A DNA stretch of 51,954 nucleotides. It comes from Paenibacillus sinensis. GTDB taxonomy: Bacteria > Bacillota > Bacilli > Paenibacillales > Paenibacillaceae. This document shows positions 51,915 to 51,954 of the stretch, in pieces. A program made the translations under genes and the position numbers. Under the pieces are notes generated by a model. The model ran no database searches. It was not told where the DNA came from and worked only from the letters and a program-made list of their open reading frames with translations. Position 1 is the first letter of the stretch; each line of letters begins with the position of its first letter. Location of the stretch: assembly GCF_019904155.1 (NCBI RefSeq), contig NZ_JAHCMB010000013.1, forward strand, positions 46,375-98,328, given 5' to 3'.

Positions 51915-51954
51915 AAAAAGAGCAGGTCATCGTACAGATGGCTCGCTCTTTTTT
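51915..51954. terminator. Terminator at the window edge
   Basis: AAAAAGAGC (51915-51923) pairs with GCTCTTTTT (51945-51953), with CATC/GATG inside. No gene precedes it on the plus strand within 150 bases, so it probably ends a minus-strand gene beyond the window. 51840-51910 shows nothing else. Confidence 0.7.

Noticed and set aside
1..51954. Insertion sequences, prophage, tRNA or rRNA
   Set aside because: No transposase, integrase, phage structural motif, clover-leaf or rRNA-like sequence was found by eye.

Overview
The window looks like a chromosomal segment of a spore-forming, low- to mid-GC Firmicute, most likely Paenibacillus or a close relative. This rests on strong GGAGG ribosome sites with frequent TTG and GTG starts, a Bacillus-type replication terminator protein, a BceRSAB-type module, a Bacillus-type PdxK, an MntR-type operator, and a DUF1657/YetF pair with a forespore-type promoter. 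The genus is an inference. I see no rRNA, tRNA, insertion sequence, prophage or CRISPR array.

Layout. 1-3.8 kb: an RTP homologue, a GpsB/DivIVA-like protein and a large CHASE3-GAF hybrid histidine kinase. 3.8-6.2 kb: an SDR epimerase, an isochorismatase-like hydrolase and a VanW protein. 6.3-16.3 kb: a divergent LysR regulator and an eight-gene cluster with three unrelated peptidase/amidohydrolase folds (M38-like, M19, M24) and a complete Opp/Dpp-type ABC importer. It reads as one peptide or N-acyl-amino-acid uptake and degradation unit and is the most system-like locus here. 16.4-20.8 kb: an EamA exporter, a methyltransferase, an ArsR-SRPBCC-VOC operon and a second LysR. 20.9-24.7 kb: pstSCAB with candidate PhoP boxes and two hairpins after pstS, without phoU. 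24.8-26.1 kb: an MBL hydrolase and TetR under a promoter carrying two copies of a perfect operator.

26.2-29.4 kb: two secreted proteins, one a VanX-like D,D-dipeptidase, then divergent DUF1657 and YetF-DUF1657 genes. 29.4-36 kb: azlCD, a TetR-SDR-MFS block, hemerythrin, MsrA, a membrane phosphoesterase and a 54-residue ORF. 36.2-38.1 kb: a YtrA-type GntR/ABC operon behind a palindromic promoter. 38.3-41 kb: a double-TPM-domain membrane protein with a Gly/Ser repeat tail, and pdxK. 41-45.7 kb: AraC, a lone ABC ATPase, an MFS transporter and mntH with an MntR-type box. 45.9-50.8 kb: a small beta-barrel-like protein and bceRSAB. 50.9-51.9 kb: a MerR regulator with the 19-bp promoter spacer typical of that family, and terminators.

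Regulatory architecture is unusually readable. Several local regulators sit beside a clean palindrome or direct repeat that can be proposed as their operator. Function calls come from motif recognition by eye. No database search was run, and start codons were chosen on ribosome-site spacing.
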